Source: Elgaria multicarinata webbii (Eukaryota; Chordata; Lepidosauria; Squamata; Anguidae). From it: a DNA stretch of 64,000 nucleotides. Both the position numbers and the translations under genes were made by a program. Of this stretch, positions 1 to 11,240 are shown piece after piece. The notes beneath the pieces were generated by a model. That model was not told the DNA's origin. It did not search any database and saw only the letters and a list, made by a program, of their open reading frames with translations. The stretch spans positions 1,247,501 through 1,311,500 of the forward strand of contig NC_086183.1 of the NCBI RefSeq assembly GCF_023053635.1. The letters run 5' to 3'. Every line of letters begins with the position of its first letter. Within the stretch, counting starts at the first letter, position 1.

Positions 1-80
1 AGAGGCAGCCAGAAGGCCACTGTAAAAAACAGAACACTGGACTAGATAGATCTCGGGTTCCATCCTGCCCGGCTCTTTGC
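1..80 (+). repeat. LINE 3' tail fragment (CR1/L3-like)
   Basis: The phrase 'aacactggactagatagat' followed by a degenerate 'tctgatccagc...ggctcttt' resembles the conserved 3' tail of an amniote CR1/L3-like LINE; a better copy of the same tail lies at 9222-9279. It is truncated by the window edge and by the CR1 that starts near 86. The family assignment rests on memory of the consensus and is tentative. Confidence 0.4.
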
Positions 81-644
81 TCTTTGCAAAAAAGGAGGAG
101 CCTGGGAACTACAGACCAGTCAGTCTGACATCCATCCCTGGGAAAATTCTGGAGCAGATTATAAAGAAGTCAATCTGTAAGCACCTTGAAAACAATGCAG
201 TGATTACTAGAAGCCAACATGGATTTGTCAGGAACAAATCCTGTCAGACTAATTTGATCTCATTTTTTGATCGGGTAGCCTCCCTTGTGGACCGTGGGAA
301 TGCTGTGGACGTAATATTCTTGACTTCAGCAAAGCTTTTGACAAAGTGCCCCATGATATTCTGATTAACAAACTAGCTGAAAGTGGGCTAGATGGAACAG
401 CTATTAGGTGGATTCACAGTTGGCTACAGAATCGGACTCAAAGAGTGCTTATCAACGGTACCTTCTCAAACTGGGGGGAGGTAACGAGTGGGGTACCGCA
501 GGGCTCAGTCCTGGGCTCAGTGCTCTTCAACATTTTTATTAATGATTTGGATGAGGAGGTGCAGGGAAAGCTTATCAGATTTGCAGATGACACAAAATTT
601 GGTGGGATAACTAATACCCTGGAAGACAGAAACAAACTTCAAAG

Positions 645-2790
645 TAGGGCTGTGCACGGACACACACAACCCAATCCGCTTCTCTTCCAGATTTGCAACT
701 TCCGGATTGGGTCCGTTCTGCTCTGCTCCGCCTATGGTCCGCTCCGCTTTGCTGCGGAGCTCCGGATCCGGATCGGAGCTCCGCTTTCCCCCCCCCCCCC
801 ATAGACTTGCATTGAAATCCAAAAACGCCTACAACTTTTTTTCTGTTAATGTTAGAAACCTCAAATTAGGCACCATGACAGCTGATCCATGTATACACAT
901 ACATGCCAAGCCTCAAGCAAATCCAAGCATCCCCTGATTTTGGGGGGATTTTTGAAAATCTGACACCCCAGTATCTCAGGGATTTTTAAAGCTGCAGACA
1001 GCTCAATGGGCTTTCTTTATTTATGGCCTTTTCAAAGGAAATCCCAACATGCCATGAATTGGGGAGTAGATAAACCTAGTAAATATGAATCTTCTTCCAC
1101 ACTTGAAAAATTTATTTGGAACGTCAAAAAGTCTAAGTGAGCGCAGGAAGGACTTATCCCCTGAGTCAAAGCAAGACACACACAAACCATCCCTGCAAGG
1201 CGGGCACAGAGGAGGACAGGCAGCACTGGGAGCAAGCATGCCAGAGGCTTGTGGAGTTGAACCACAAAGCCCATCATGTAGTACAGCTCCCAGGCACCAG
1301 GCGGGCAGAGAGGCAGGCAGAGATATGCCACAGATCTATGGGGAAGTCAGTCCCAGCAGATACCCCAAAACAACAGCACCCAGGCCGAGGCAGGAAGGCA
1401 GGCATGGAACAGACATTTTTGGGGGCACAACGAAGTGAGCCAAGGATTGTTTCAAAGCCAGTAATGCAAACCATCCCTGTGAGGCAGGAACAGCACAGAG
1501 CGATGCCTTTTCTTTTGCATCCCATAACTAGGAGGCTAGGAGGATAAGAGTAAAGCTTTGTGATCCTCGCTTTAGAGTTGATTGACTGCATTGTGATCAC
1601 AGCCATTATTAAACAACAACAAAATAATAACATTAGTAATAGCAGTACTAATTAATATTAATGGCAATAACAACAACAACAACAACGAGTTGAACCACAA
1701 TGCAAGCCTGCCTGACTTCACTGAAAAGGAAAAGCCAGGAGAGCTTGGGCTATGGGGTGTATAAAATGTAATAAACAAAGTAATATAAAATAATATATAA
1801 ATGTAATAAATAAAATAAATAAACAAAGGAGGGGTGGAATTAAAAGCAGCAGTATTGCTGAATAAACAACAAGAAGATTTTTTTAAAAAAGGCTATGTCT
1901 GTCTTTTACCAGTAAGAGGAAAGTGGGCGTGCCCAGGGGGAGGAGAACTGTGCCAATTTGACTGGCCCTAAGTACCAGTCTTTAAGAAGCTACCTGACAC
2001 TTCAACTCATGACAGGCATAGCTTTCCATTGGTTAATCTTTGGAGGGTTCTGATGACCCTCCAAGGACAGGAGTGTGTGCACTGGGCACGTCCACATGCC
2101 CTAGGGGATCTCATCCCCTTGTACCACATCTATTCAGTTGTTCACCAAGGTTAGGGTGGGTAGCAATGCTGTGTTTCCTATCTGTTATTTATTTGCTTAG
2201 TATATGATTTCAGGTTGTGTTTGTGCGTTTGGTGGGGCTACTGTTTAAAAAAACACTGAGAAAAGTCCGTTCAGAGACTAAGAAAGAAAAGTTTCCCAGT
2301 ATCCCAAGTTACTAAGTATCCCATTTTCCTTATTCCCCCCCTCCAACTTTGGGATTGGAGGATGCTTCATCAGGTGATCATGACTGGGACTTGAATCTGC
2401 CTCTCAGCACTTCAAAAAGGTACCTCTCCCGCTTTTTTTACCCTATTTTTAAAAAAAATATAGCAAGCAAACCGCAGCACGCAAAGTGCTGAAAATAGGC
2501 TCAAAATGACCCCCATCCACAACTATCTAAGCACAGCGAGTTTCAAATAGATAGCTTGAAAAACAAAAAAGTTATCCACTAATCTTTTCTGCAATGCAAT
2601 CCTATGGGCAAAAAAATCCAAAATGGTGGGAGGAGTGCTTCGCGAAAAGAGGAGCGCTCCGTTTATGGTTGCTTCTCTTTGCCATGCTTCTCCAGCCCCC
2701 CGATCCGCTTCTCCTCCGCCTGTAGCAGAGGTGGATCACCCCGATCCGCTTCTGCTTCTCCGATCAGAGGAGAAGCGGATCACACCCCTA
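645..2790. mobile_element. Non-autonomous hAT-type DNA transposon inside CR1
   Basis: The element starts TAGGGCTGTGCAC and ends with sequence whose complement starts TAGGGGTGTGATCC, so it has imperfect terminal inverted repeats. It is flanked by an exact 8-bp direct duplication, cttcaaag, at 637-644 and 2791-2798, as expected for the hAT superfamily. Similarity between the ends extends about 180 bp inward (compare 800-825 with 2590-2625, in opposite orientation) and is rich in 'gatccgcttct' motifs. No transposase-like protein is visible. The open frames at 1.0-1.6 kb are low-complexity and unrecognised. It must be younger than the CR1 it interrupts. Confidence 0.85.
1664..1822. repeat. AT-rich simple sequence, (AAC)n and (AAT/AAATA)n
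   Basis: Short runs of aac (about 1668-1686) and of taaat/aataa (about 1760-1825) lie inside the hAT-type element. They are ordinary low-complexity sequence. Confidence 0.7.
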
Positions 2791-3989
2791 CTTCAAAGTG
2801 ATCTTGATAGGCTGGATTGCTGGGCTGAAAACAACAGAATGAAATTTAATAGGGATAAATGCCAAGTTCTACTTCTAGGGAATAGAAACCAAATGCACAG
2901 TTACAAGATGGGGGATACTTGGCTCAGCAATACTACAAATGAGAAGGATCTTGGAATTGTTGTAGATCACAAACTGAATATGAGCCAACAGTGCGATATG
3001 GCTGCAAGAAAGGCAAATACTATTTTGGGCTGCATTAATAGAAGTATAGCTTCCAAATCACACAAGGTACTGGTTTCCCTCTATTCGGCCCTGGTTAGGC
3101 CTCATCTAGAGTATTGCGTCCAGTTCTGGGCTCCACAATTCAAGAAGGACGCAGACAAGCTGGAGCGTGTTCAGAAGAGGGCAACCAGGATGATCAGAGG
3201 TCTAGAAACAAAGCCCTATGAAGAGAGACTGAAAGAACTGGGCATGTTTAGCCTGGAGAAGAGAAGATTGAGGGGAGACAGGATAGCACTCTTCAGATAC
3301 TTGAAAGGTTGTCACACAGAGGAGGGCCAGGATCTCTTCTCGATCCTCCCAGAGTGCAGGACACGGAATAACGGGCTCAAGTTAAAGGAAACTAGATTCC
3401 GACTGGACATTAAGAAAAACTTCCTGATTATTAGAGCAGTATGACAATAGAATCAGTTACCTAGGGAGGTTGTGGGCTCTCCCACACTAGAGGCCTTCAA
3501 GAGGCAGCTGGATAACCATCTGTCAGGGATGCTTTAGGGTGGATTCCTGCATTGAGCAGGGGGTTGGACTCGATGGCCTTGTAGGCCCCTTCCAACTCTG
3601 CTATTCTATGATTCTAAAAAGGGGACACCCTGTCTCTTTTGAAACCAGCAAACCTTTTAACACCCCTCGTGGATGGAAGAGCAAACTACAGCCACCCTCA
3701 AATTAAAGTTGTCCATTATTAAACCAGCCAAAGTTATATTTGTCCAGCTGAAAGCAATAGCAGCATATCAGCTTAATCTTCCCCTGTGAGTGTAAGTCAG
3801 ATAGTAGAAAGTTTAATTGTATGGAAGGTTTTAAACTGGAACACTTCAGGCTATTTATTTTCATTTGATTCAATATAGCATGTCAATTTCTTGACAAGGA
3901 TGCATAGGAAACAGGCATTCTGACATTCTAAATTGCAAATTGCACAGAATGACTATATTTAAAATCATAATTTTCAGTCAGTTCCAATG

Positions 3990-4470
3990 TATGAATTTGG
4001 TTGATTTCGCCATTTTGGAAATTGGCGCTCCAAGGCTCTGAGTAGAAGGAGTAGCAAACAAGCAACAAACTCAATTAGAAACTGTCTCTGCAGATCTGGC
4101 CAGACGGGGCTATTTCCCAAAAGAGTTGGTTGCTGATTTGGTTCACTTGGAAGATGCCATTCTGGGCAATTTGTAGAATATGGACTGTGGCCTGGAATGG
4201 ATATTAGAACGTGGTTTTGGTGAAATATTTAGAGCTTATTATATCAGGCTCACCTAGTAATGTGTGTCTGGTGAGTTTGGTAGACTTACAACATTTGGAA
4301 GCTGTCGTTCCGGCCATTTTGTGCAATATGGACTTTGGCCCGGAATGGGTATTGTAACGTGGTTTCAGTGCTATGTTTGGAGCTTATTATATCAGGCTCA
4401 CCTAGTAATGTGTGAGTGGTGAGTTTGGTTGATATCACTCGTTCAGAAGTGGCTGTTCTGGCCATCCCAT
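3990..4470. repeat. 148-bp tandem repeat, about three units
   Basis: Two complete diverged units are readable: 'acttggaag' at 4145 pairs with 'atttggaag' at 4293, and 'agcttattatatcagg' at 4233 pairs with the same word at 4381. Both offsets are exactly 148 bp. A partial preceding unit ('ggttgatttcgccatttt', near 4000) and a following partial unit ('gttcagaagtggctgttctg', 4441) keep the same register. No known family is recognised with certainty. Confidence 0.8.
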
Positions 4471-4544
4471 TCTGTTCCGGATGTTGTTTTGGGAGTTCTG
4501 GGGTTAATAGTGATATACACTGTCCCAAAAATACAGGAGACAAC

Positions 4545-4795
4545 ATAAAAGGCTTTTTAGCAAAACGGCTCTCTTCCCTGGTCCCGGACTTCCCAATTGC
4601 ACCAGATGATTTGAAAGGATTGCATTGCTGCTAGCTTGTTTACTTATTCCTTTGACTTTGCTATGGTATTTTAAATTCTTATATTCTAGACTTAATTTTA
4701 TTGTCTGTCTTTCATGGTCTTGTATTCAGCGGTTTTCATCATTGTGAACCGCCCAGAGAGCTTAGGCTCTCGGGCCTTATAGGAATGTGTGAGTG
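4545..4795 (+). repeat. Possible LINE 3' end ('accgcccagagagctt' type)
   Basis: The text 'gaaccgcccagagagctta' at about 4747 is the near-terminal motif of common squamate LINE/SINE tails, preceded by T-rich sequence. The 148-bp array just upstream may be the body of the same element. No coding sequence is visible, so orientation and family are inferred. Confidence 0.45.
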
Positions 4796-6158
4796 CTATG
4801 AAGCGTCCTCAGGATCAGCGAGACGAAATAATGACAAGCTACATCCCATGCGATGCAAGTGGACTTCCGCCCGTGCAAAGCCGAACCTGCTCCAGAGGGT
4901 GCGCCAGCCCTCTCTGGCAGACTTGGGGGGGGGTGTCCACGTGGGGGACCACCGGGGAAGAGGGAACCCACTCCACCACCGGTTTCCGTCCTGCTGGTGA
5001 ATGGACAGCATTGGCCCCAATCCATAATGCTTTGTGGGCTGCCGCTTAGTTTCCCCCTGGGTTCGGGTCCTGTCGTGAAGCCCCACGTGCTCCAGGTGTC
5101 ATGCTTTGGGGATGGGGGGGGGGGGGGCAGCGGCCTGCCAGGCGGGAGCAGACCAGGACGGGTCTTCATTGGCTCTTGACTAACCAGAGGGTCAAAGAGG
5201 AAGCAAGAGAGACCTGGGCTCTACTTTCTCTGTTCCTCCAGTGTACCTCTCAACTCTGGATTCCTGCAGACATGCTACAGTGGCTGGGGGCCGCTGCAGG
5301 GACACTTTAGCCGTGGGATCGTTCAGGGACATTATATGCACAGCCCCCACTGTGAACACAGCACTCTGGAAGAAGGCAAGGAACTGCAGCGGCCCTGAAA
5401 AAAGGAAAGGGATCATTTCAAAAGGCGTTCAAGGGCACTATTCTCCGTGCCTAGAAACACACATGCTCATGCACACCAGTAGGCCCCAAAGCCGCCTTTC
5501 AGTTTCACAATAATCAGATAGTCATGTACTTTGGTATGCATTTTTAATTTGTGAGTTTCTTTGAAATATATAATAGCTCAATATTTTATTATATATTTCG
5601 GAAGCAGTTTTTAAGAAATAAATGGATTTTTATCCATTTATGGTGGAGACACAGATAAATGATTGGCAGGGGAGGGTGTGCATATGCTTAACCCTTTCCC
5701 TGCTGATGGATCTTCTCATGTTAATCACCCCTCGGCTGCTTTCCCTCTGAAGTAGATGCTTCTTTTGCCTGTGGTGAGAAAAGCAGGTGGAGGGCTGTTT
5801 GCATGGAGAAAATGGCCCACAGGGAAGGGGCAGTTTCTTTAGAGGCCTTTTCCCGTCTGTAAATGGGGCATTCATGACAGCGGCCTACTTCATAGAGGCA
5901 CCCAGTGAGCCTTCTGGAGATGAGACACTGCTGTTACCTGCCACAGGTCTTAGTGATGGGGCAGCTTCAAATATCCAGAGTTTAAAAAAGGGACAGGGAA
6001 GCCGGGCAGACATGCACAGGTTGGAGGAAATATCTGTCCTGCGTGTTTCAGTTCTGTAGTTAAAAGCATCTAAAGTCACTCTAGCATTTGCAAACCATAC
6101 AAACTTTGTGTATAAAAGAAGATCTGGAAGGAGACAGTCGGTTTTGAAAGACTGAATT
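4796..6158. other. Unassigned sequence downstream of ZBTB8A
   Basis: No exon or recognised repeat was found. It contains a 14-base G run at about 5114-5127. TTTATT words (AATAAA on the minus strand), for example near 5585, could serve as distal polyadenylation signals for ZBTB8A, but nothing decides this. Open frames here are short and overlap on both strands. Confidence 0.4.
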
Positions 6159-6352
6159 ATCATAGAAGCATAGAAAAGTTGGAAGGAGCCTGTCAGGCCA
6201 TCGAGTCCAACCCCCTGCTCAATGCAGGAATCCACCCTAAAGCACCCCTGACAGAGGGTTGTCCAGCTGCCTCTTGAAGGCCTCTAGGGTGGGAGAGCCC
6301 ACCACGTCCCTAGGTCACTGGTTCCATTGCCGTAGTGCTCTAACAGGAAGTT
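6159..6352 (-). repeat. CR1 LINE 3'-end fragment
   Basis: Minus-strand copy of the CR1 3' terminus. 'catagaagcatagaaaagt' is followed by the family-typical 'aaccccctgctcaatgcagg' and 'gcctcttgaaggcctctag'. It is only about 190 bp, severely 5' truncated, and diverged from the copy at 29.4 kb. Confidence 0.88.
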
Positions 6353-6498
6353 TAGTTCTTGTAATCTAATAATGTTTAGAGAGGCAGCAATGCCTGTCTT
6401 TGAAGGACTTGTGAGCTATTGTCCACTTTTGGCTGCAAAATGGGGCCAGACCAGGCTTGAACAGGGCGGAGGCTCCAATAGCTGGAAGAGCCACGGAG

Positions 6499-6592
6499 GC
6501 TGCAATCCTGCACTCGCTTACAGGAGAGTAACTTCCATGGGACCCAATGAGGCTACTTATGAATCAAAATGAAGAGGATTGCATTGCATATG
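6499..6592. repeat. Short inverted-repeat element ('gcaatcct...aggattgc' family)
   Basis: It begins 'ggctgcaatcctgcac' and ends 'aggattgcattgc', with an internal 'taacttccatgggaccca' segment. Similar units are seen at 12405-12504, 59488-59580 and 62850-62945. The family looks MITE-like; its superfamily is not decided. Confidence 0.55.
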
Positions 6593-7330
6593 ATTGAGTG
6601 GGTATTTAAAAATACAACTTTTATATTTGTAGATGTTTGAAAAACAAAATCTCACATTTGCCAGTGCTTTAATAGAGTAACTTACAATGAAGTTGTTATC
6701 TTTATTTGAAGTGCTCCCCAACATTGAAATATTTTTTGAGAAGAGATCCATTTCATACTATCAAAAGTTATAACTGGCGCAGTTCAGCAAATAATGGTTC
6801 ATACATGATCCCATCTCAGGCTGGATACCTCCTTATGCAACAAAATATTGATATTTTTGAGTAACTAAATTCAAAATAGACACAATGGCATGTCCATCAA
6901 TGCATGCAAGATTAGCCCAGGTCCTAAAAAATCCAATATAATAGATTGTATGTGAACCACAGGCTGGTTAGGGACACAAACACAGTGGTGCGGTGGGATG
7001 TGTGGAAGTGCAGGTGCTCCTTGTGACACTCCCTGTAGCCCCACCCCCAAAGAGAGTCCAAACATTCAGGCTGCTGCATTGATCCATGTCAACCAACCCA
7101 GTCTAGCAGTTTTCATCCTACCAGCAGCACATCTTTTATACAGGGATCCTCCTAGAATACTTTGCATGTTGCTGGGGAAATTCATTTCTCTCCAGCTACG
7201 GTGAGGGATGAAGCTAAGCTCAGAGGGAACAGGAGAGTCTAGGGGTGAAGGTGGCTGATCTCATCAGGGTCCCTGCTCATACAGAAGTGCCAGCACTGTG
7301 TCTCCATGAGCCCTGCCTCCACTGCGCTAC
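6593..7330. other. No gene or recognised repeat
   Basis: Moderately AT-rich sequence with several minus-strand AATAAA words (for example near 6700). It may be ZBTB8A 3'UTR or downstream flank; no feature can be supported. Confidence 0.35.
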
Positions 7331-7331
7331 T

Positions 7332-7465
7332 GCATAGGAACAGAAGAAGCTACCATCCATTGCCATCCACCTGGCCAGGATTATCAGCACGGACTGGCAG
7401 TGTGGCTCCAGGGTTGCAGGCGGGAGTTTTTCCAGCCCTACCTGGTGATGTCAGTGGTTGGAAGT
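7332..7465 (-). repeat. tRNA-derived SINE fragment
   Basis: It carries the body of the SINE seen better at 25.8 kb: 'aggattatcagcacggactggcag' is followed by 'tttttccagccctacctgg'. The tRNA-like head, which would lie on the right, is missing. The orientation is inferred from the longer copy. Confidence 0.65.
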
Positions 7466-7530
7466 CTATGGTTAAGAGAAAGGAATGACAACAGAAAGGG
7501 GGGACTTTATTAACCTCCGTCCATTCGTAA

Positions 7531-7863
7531 CTACCTAATGCTCGGTTTGATATCTTTGTCCTCTGCTTCATCATCACTGTCATCCACTTGCTGGATTACC
7601 AAATCAGTAGAACCGTCCTCCACGATTTCCACATCGGATCTGTTGTCCTCACCATAATTCCAACTGGAATCCTTGTCCTCTTCAAGCGGGAATTCAGGCG
7701 GTGGCTCAGTGTCCAAATCGATGCGGATGCTGTCTATGCCAGCTTCGGAGAGACATTCGTTGCAAAGTCTGTAACGCCGTGTCCCTTCTTGGACCACCTG
7801 CCCTGTCATTTCAGTCACGTGACGCTTGCATTTCCTGCAGATGGGCTTGCAAGCTTGGTGAAT
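7531..7863 (-). CDS. ZBTB8A: ZBTB8A, last coding exon
   Basis: The exon begins after the acceptor 'ccttcccag' and encodes IHQACKPICRKCKRHV through DKDIKPSIR and a TAG stop at 7533-7531. The opening I-H supplies the last histidine of the second C2H2 zinc finger. A following pair of CxxC motifs (CRKC and CNEC, about 25 residues apart) probably forms a further zinc site. The tail is acidic (VEIVEDGSTDLVIQQVDDSD), typical of the family. The exon is phase 0 and 333 nt including the stop. It matches remembered human ZBTB8A closely over its whole length. An AATAAA lies about 20 nt past the stop (7511-7506), but usage of such a proximal site is uncertain. Confidence 0.95.
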   Translation of the reverse strand: MHQACKPICRKCKRHVTEMTGQVVQEGTRRYRLCNECLSEAGIDSIRIDLDTEPPPEFPLEEDKDSSWNYGEDNRSDVEIVEDGSTDLVIQQVDDSDDEAEDKDIKPSIR

Positions 7864-8365
7864 CTGGGAAGGTGGAGAGGAAGGGAGATTGCTCAAAAGG
7901 AAAACAGCAAAGCCCATGTTTGTTTCCAGCTCCCTTCTCAATACTGAGACTTTAATGACTTTAAAATTCAACTCTGTTCATCTAGTTCAGCTCACCCATA
8001 GCATCAGAATGGGGCTCCCACCTTAAATTCCAACGAGTGTAAGTAGCAATACGATCACAGTCATTGTTTCACAGATCCTGCCTGCTCTTTTACAACTGAG
8101 GCTCTATGTACCCGTACTCTGCCTTGGATTTCCGGCCCAGTCGTCGTCTTCTGCAAATTGGGAGCAACTCGAGCACAGTGACATAGATGTGCAGAAAGAG
8201 CCTCCCCCAAACAACAGAGGGAGAATTGGGGTTGAAAGCTGTAAGGAAAGCATGGGACATACTAAAATGTTTTGCATGATCTAAGCCCCAAATTTAAAGT
8301 AGGTTGTGGGTGGGCGGATCAAAAGATCTTCATTTTATGAGCAGAATGTTCAGGCTTGACTATGA
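7864..8365. other. ZBTB8A intron 3, left part
   Basis: Intronic sequence of ZBTB8A between the last exon and the one ending at 11873. No exon or repeat was recognised in this stretch. Confidence 0.5.
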
Positions 8366-8690
8366 GGATGCAGAACTCAGGTCACAGGGCCACGTCTGGC
8401 CCTCCTGGGGTCCCATCCTAATCTCCTGGCCCGACCCCCTTTCCCCTGACTGGTGGCTTCCCAGCTTTCATACAGTTTTTCCCCCATTCTAAAAGCTTAC
8501 AATGCCTTTAAGTTATTAATGTTCTGTTATTGGAAGTAAGAGATTTGAGCTAAAAGAGGTGGGGCCTTTAGGGCATTTTGGCCTTGCCCCTTTTGCCTTT
8601 GGCTACACTCGCCACTGGAATGCGAGTGTAGCTCCCAAAGCTCCCCTGAACAGAATTTAGCCCTCGGGGTGAAAGAGGTTCTGCAAGACT
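8366..8690. repeat. hAT-like non-autonomous repeat (family of 56 kb)
   Basis: The left end 'gcagaactcaggtcacaggg' is the approximate complement of the right end 'ccctcggggtgaaagaggtt'. The interior contains 'ccagctttcatacagttttt' and 'ccccattctaaaagc', shared with 50.2-50.4 kb. The termini resemble those at 56011-56445. hAT assignment is inference from terminal form. Confidence 0.5.
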
Positions 8691-9221
8691 GCTTTACAGG
8701 AAGAGAATATGGGGAAAAATCAGTATGGTGGTAAATTATGGAGCCACTCCCAAGCTCCTGAACTGGAGATCAGAGTGCCCAAGCTGGCGAGAGGCTATTT
8801 TGACATGAACAGTGGCATCATGCCTCAGAGCAGGCCTATTTAGGACAGAGTTTGGGTGCAAGAAAGCAGCGAGCTCAACTAATATAATGCAACGGCACAG
8901 CGACGGTGCAGGGTTCTGAAAAGCACTTGTGGACTAATGCGTACTGATCATTTTCAGATATGGGAGCATGGGATATTGCACATGTGCACACATTCATAGC
9001 CAGTTGATGAATGTCACATAGTGACAGCCATATAACAGAAGAGGATATGAATACAGTTCATAAAGTCATTAAAAACTTATGGATAATGCACCTGCAAACA
9101 TCTGATATGTCTATGCGTGGCATACATAATCCCACTTTTCACAACAGCTGATCACTTCTTCGTAAAAGCACTGGATGAAACCATATGTAGACTAATTTAT
9201 CTATCATTATCCTTTTCAGAT

Positions 9222-9279
9222 ATGGACTAGATGAACTTTGGTCTAATCCAGCAGGGCGCCCATTTTCCTATGTTCTTAA
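9222..9279 (+). repeat. LINE 3' tail fragment (CR1/L3-like)
   Basis: 'atggactagatgaactttgg', 'tctaatccagcagggc' and 'tatgttctta' match the conserved end of a CR1/L3-like element common in amniotes. Only the terminal 60 bp is clear; the AT-rich sequence to the left may be its decayed body. Confidence 0.6.
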
Positions 9280-10817
9280 CAATTTCCACCACAAAGGATA
9301 TATAGAAAATGCAGAATCCTAAACATTGGATTGTTTGGGCAAATACACTGAGGTATGCCAGACTGACCTGCCCAAAACTTGCCAGGCAGCAGGGTCCTGG
9401 TTGCATCTACCAGGTACAGATGTCCACAGTCCAGGTCTACTTGGATTGTATACATAAAACTGAGGTTAATGAACACAAGTTGTGTTTGACCTACTATGTT
9501 TCATACACATTGCTGCTCCCCCTGTCATTACTGCTGCTTCCTCTTCTCTGGGATGGCTGGGCTGGAGCCATCTGGATCCTTTGTCCCACTACACAGGTTG
9601 GATAAATATGGCTTTATACCAATTTGCAAGAGAACTTAGAATGGCTTTTGAAAAACTAGATGGGCAGGAGGGAGTAAGGACAAAGAATCGAGACCCGTAG
9701 GTTGGAGCTCATTTGATTGATTAGATTGTCAATGCCATTCTAAAACCATTTCTATGGCTTTGATGTTTGACTGATTGTTTCCTTAGGTTATTTCCCAACT
9801 AATACAAATCTGTACGATTATCTTCTATATGAAGATCACCTTATTTTCAGCCAATGTATATCAATGAACTAATTGATTTGTTTTGATTACAATCTTGTGT
9901 GGTCTTTGACATTGGTCAGGCTTTTGCTCTCTCCCACTGGGGTGTAAAGGTGCACATCTGGACTTGCATTAGATCACTGAATTAACAGGCCAAATACCTG
10001 GAGGCCACCAGGTTGGGGAATGCCACTAGAGCACAGGAAAAGCATTGGATTTCTCAGGCCCAAGGCAGGGGATACTGAATGAGCATCCAGGCCATGGGGA
10101 CATTTCCCTGATCAAAAAGCCAAGCATAGATCACCACCATCTTATAGGGAACACCACCACATCATTGTCAACAGGGTGTTATAATGACTATGTTATCTGG
10201 AGATGGAGAAAATAAGACAAGGCCAATTCAGTGCATTCACTAAGAAATTAATGACCACAGAAAGTTGCAAGAAACTAACAATATTTGGCACCTCTGTGCC
10301 CAAGGGGTCAAGAAAAGGAAAACAGCTCACCAGAATGAAATCACAGCTCTTTTGGCTACTTCCTATTGACTGCCAGAAATCAGGTGAGAATCTCAGTTCC
10401 TTCCAGCATGAAGATCCGGCATGTTCTCCTTCGATGTCTGACTGAAGTCCTTCTAGTTTCCTTATTATATGTACAGTGTTTACAACATGTTGCTTCACAC
10501 CCTTTCAAGGGTTTGCTCTTGCTATACCTTGTGAGAGTCTGCTATATTGCAGTCCCACATAACATATCAGCTTGGTATATTTCAAGTCGCCCAGAGACAT
10601 ATGGCATGGGCACATGTGTACAATATTACAAGCCTCACTATCTGAAGATGACTATGTATTAATGCACACGTGGTGGAAATCTGCTTTTATGAAAAAGCTA
10701 TTAACTGTTACGAAAATTGGAACTATGCGGAGTGGCTAACAGACATATAGCAAATGTTTTTGCTTATAATGCGTAATAGGTCCAACAAATCTAAATACTA
10801 GATCCCACGTAATAGGT
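9280..10817. other. ZBTB8A intron 3, middle part
   Basis: No exon was found. A short stretch near 9990-10025 ('ctggaggccaccaggttgg') resembles a common palindromic amniote DNA repeat also hinted at 14.23-14.48 kb. The remainder is unassigned. Confidence 0.4.
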
Positions 10818-10957
10818 CCCACACTAGAGGCCTTCAAGAGGCAGCTGGACAAGCATCTGTCGGGGATGCTTTAGGGTGGATTCCTGCATTGAGCAGGGGG
10901 TTGGACTCGATGGCCTTGTAGGCCCCTTCCAACTCTGCTATTCTATGATTCTATGAA
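10818..10957 (+). repeat. CR1 LINE 3'-end fragment
   Basis: A 140-bp CR1 terminus on the plus strand runs from 'tcccacactagaggccttca' to 'attctatgattctatga'. It is nearly identical to the ends at 3615 and 53430, so it is one of the younger CR1 insertions, and is extremely 5' truncated. Confidence 0.93.
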
Positions 10958-11155
10958 ATATTTTGTCCACAGCCATCCTAGTGTTCTTAATGATTTTATG
11001 AACTGTGTTCATACCATCTAGTAACAAATGTAAGTCACTGTGGGTTCCATCATGCTGCAATATCACATATTCCAGAAATGGTCACTTTAGGGTGTGCATT
11101 TGGTGTGTGTTTTTATGAAAAAGTGCATGATTGTTATGAAAAGCTGAGCTATGCC

Positions 11156-11156
<1 letters not shown>

Positions 11157-11208
<52 letters not shown>

Positions 11209-11240
11209 TTTATTTATTTCTTACCCGCCTCTCCCTTTGG
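11157..11240. repeat. (AAT)n microsatellite attached to a SINE tail
   Basis: About 17 consecutive aat units (11157-11208) run into 'tttatttatttcttacccgc', the T-rich tail of the tRNA-type SINE seen at 14.93 kb. The microsatellite probably grew from that tail. Confidence 0.8.

Larger units (their letters stand above)
86..3615 (+). mobile_element. CR1 LINE, 5'-truncated, split by a hAT-type insertion
   Basis: This is a CR1-family non-LTR retrotransposon on the plus strand. The left part (86-644) encodes the start of the reverse transcriptase, with the GNYRPVSLTSIPGK block, a PQGSVLG block and the catalytic FADDTK motif (encoded near 580-600). The right part (2791-3615) carries the RT C-terminal region ([16 protein letters not shown] type) and the characteristic CR1 3' end with repeated 'attctatgattcta'. 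The EN domain and 5' end are missing. The frame shifts near 330-350, so it is dead. The two parts are colinear once the 645-2790 insertion and one 8-bp duplicate are ignored. Much the same sequence occurs on the minus strand at 29.4-32.1 kb and 58.0-58.8 kb. Confidence 0.92.

Noticed and set aside
1085-1633. Overlapping open frames of 117-136 codons inside the hAT-type element
   Set aside because: No similarity to hAT transposase motifs; repetitive 'ccatccctg' text on both strands explains them.
7506-7511. AATAAA just after the ZBTB8A stop as the main polyadenylation site
   Set aside because: It would leave a 3'UTR of only some 40 nt; family 3'UTRs are long. Kept only as a possibility.
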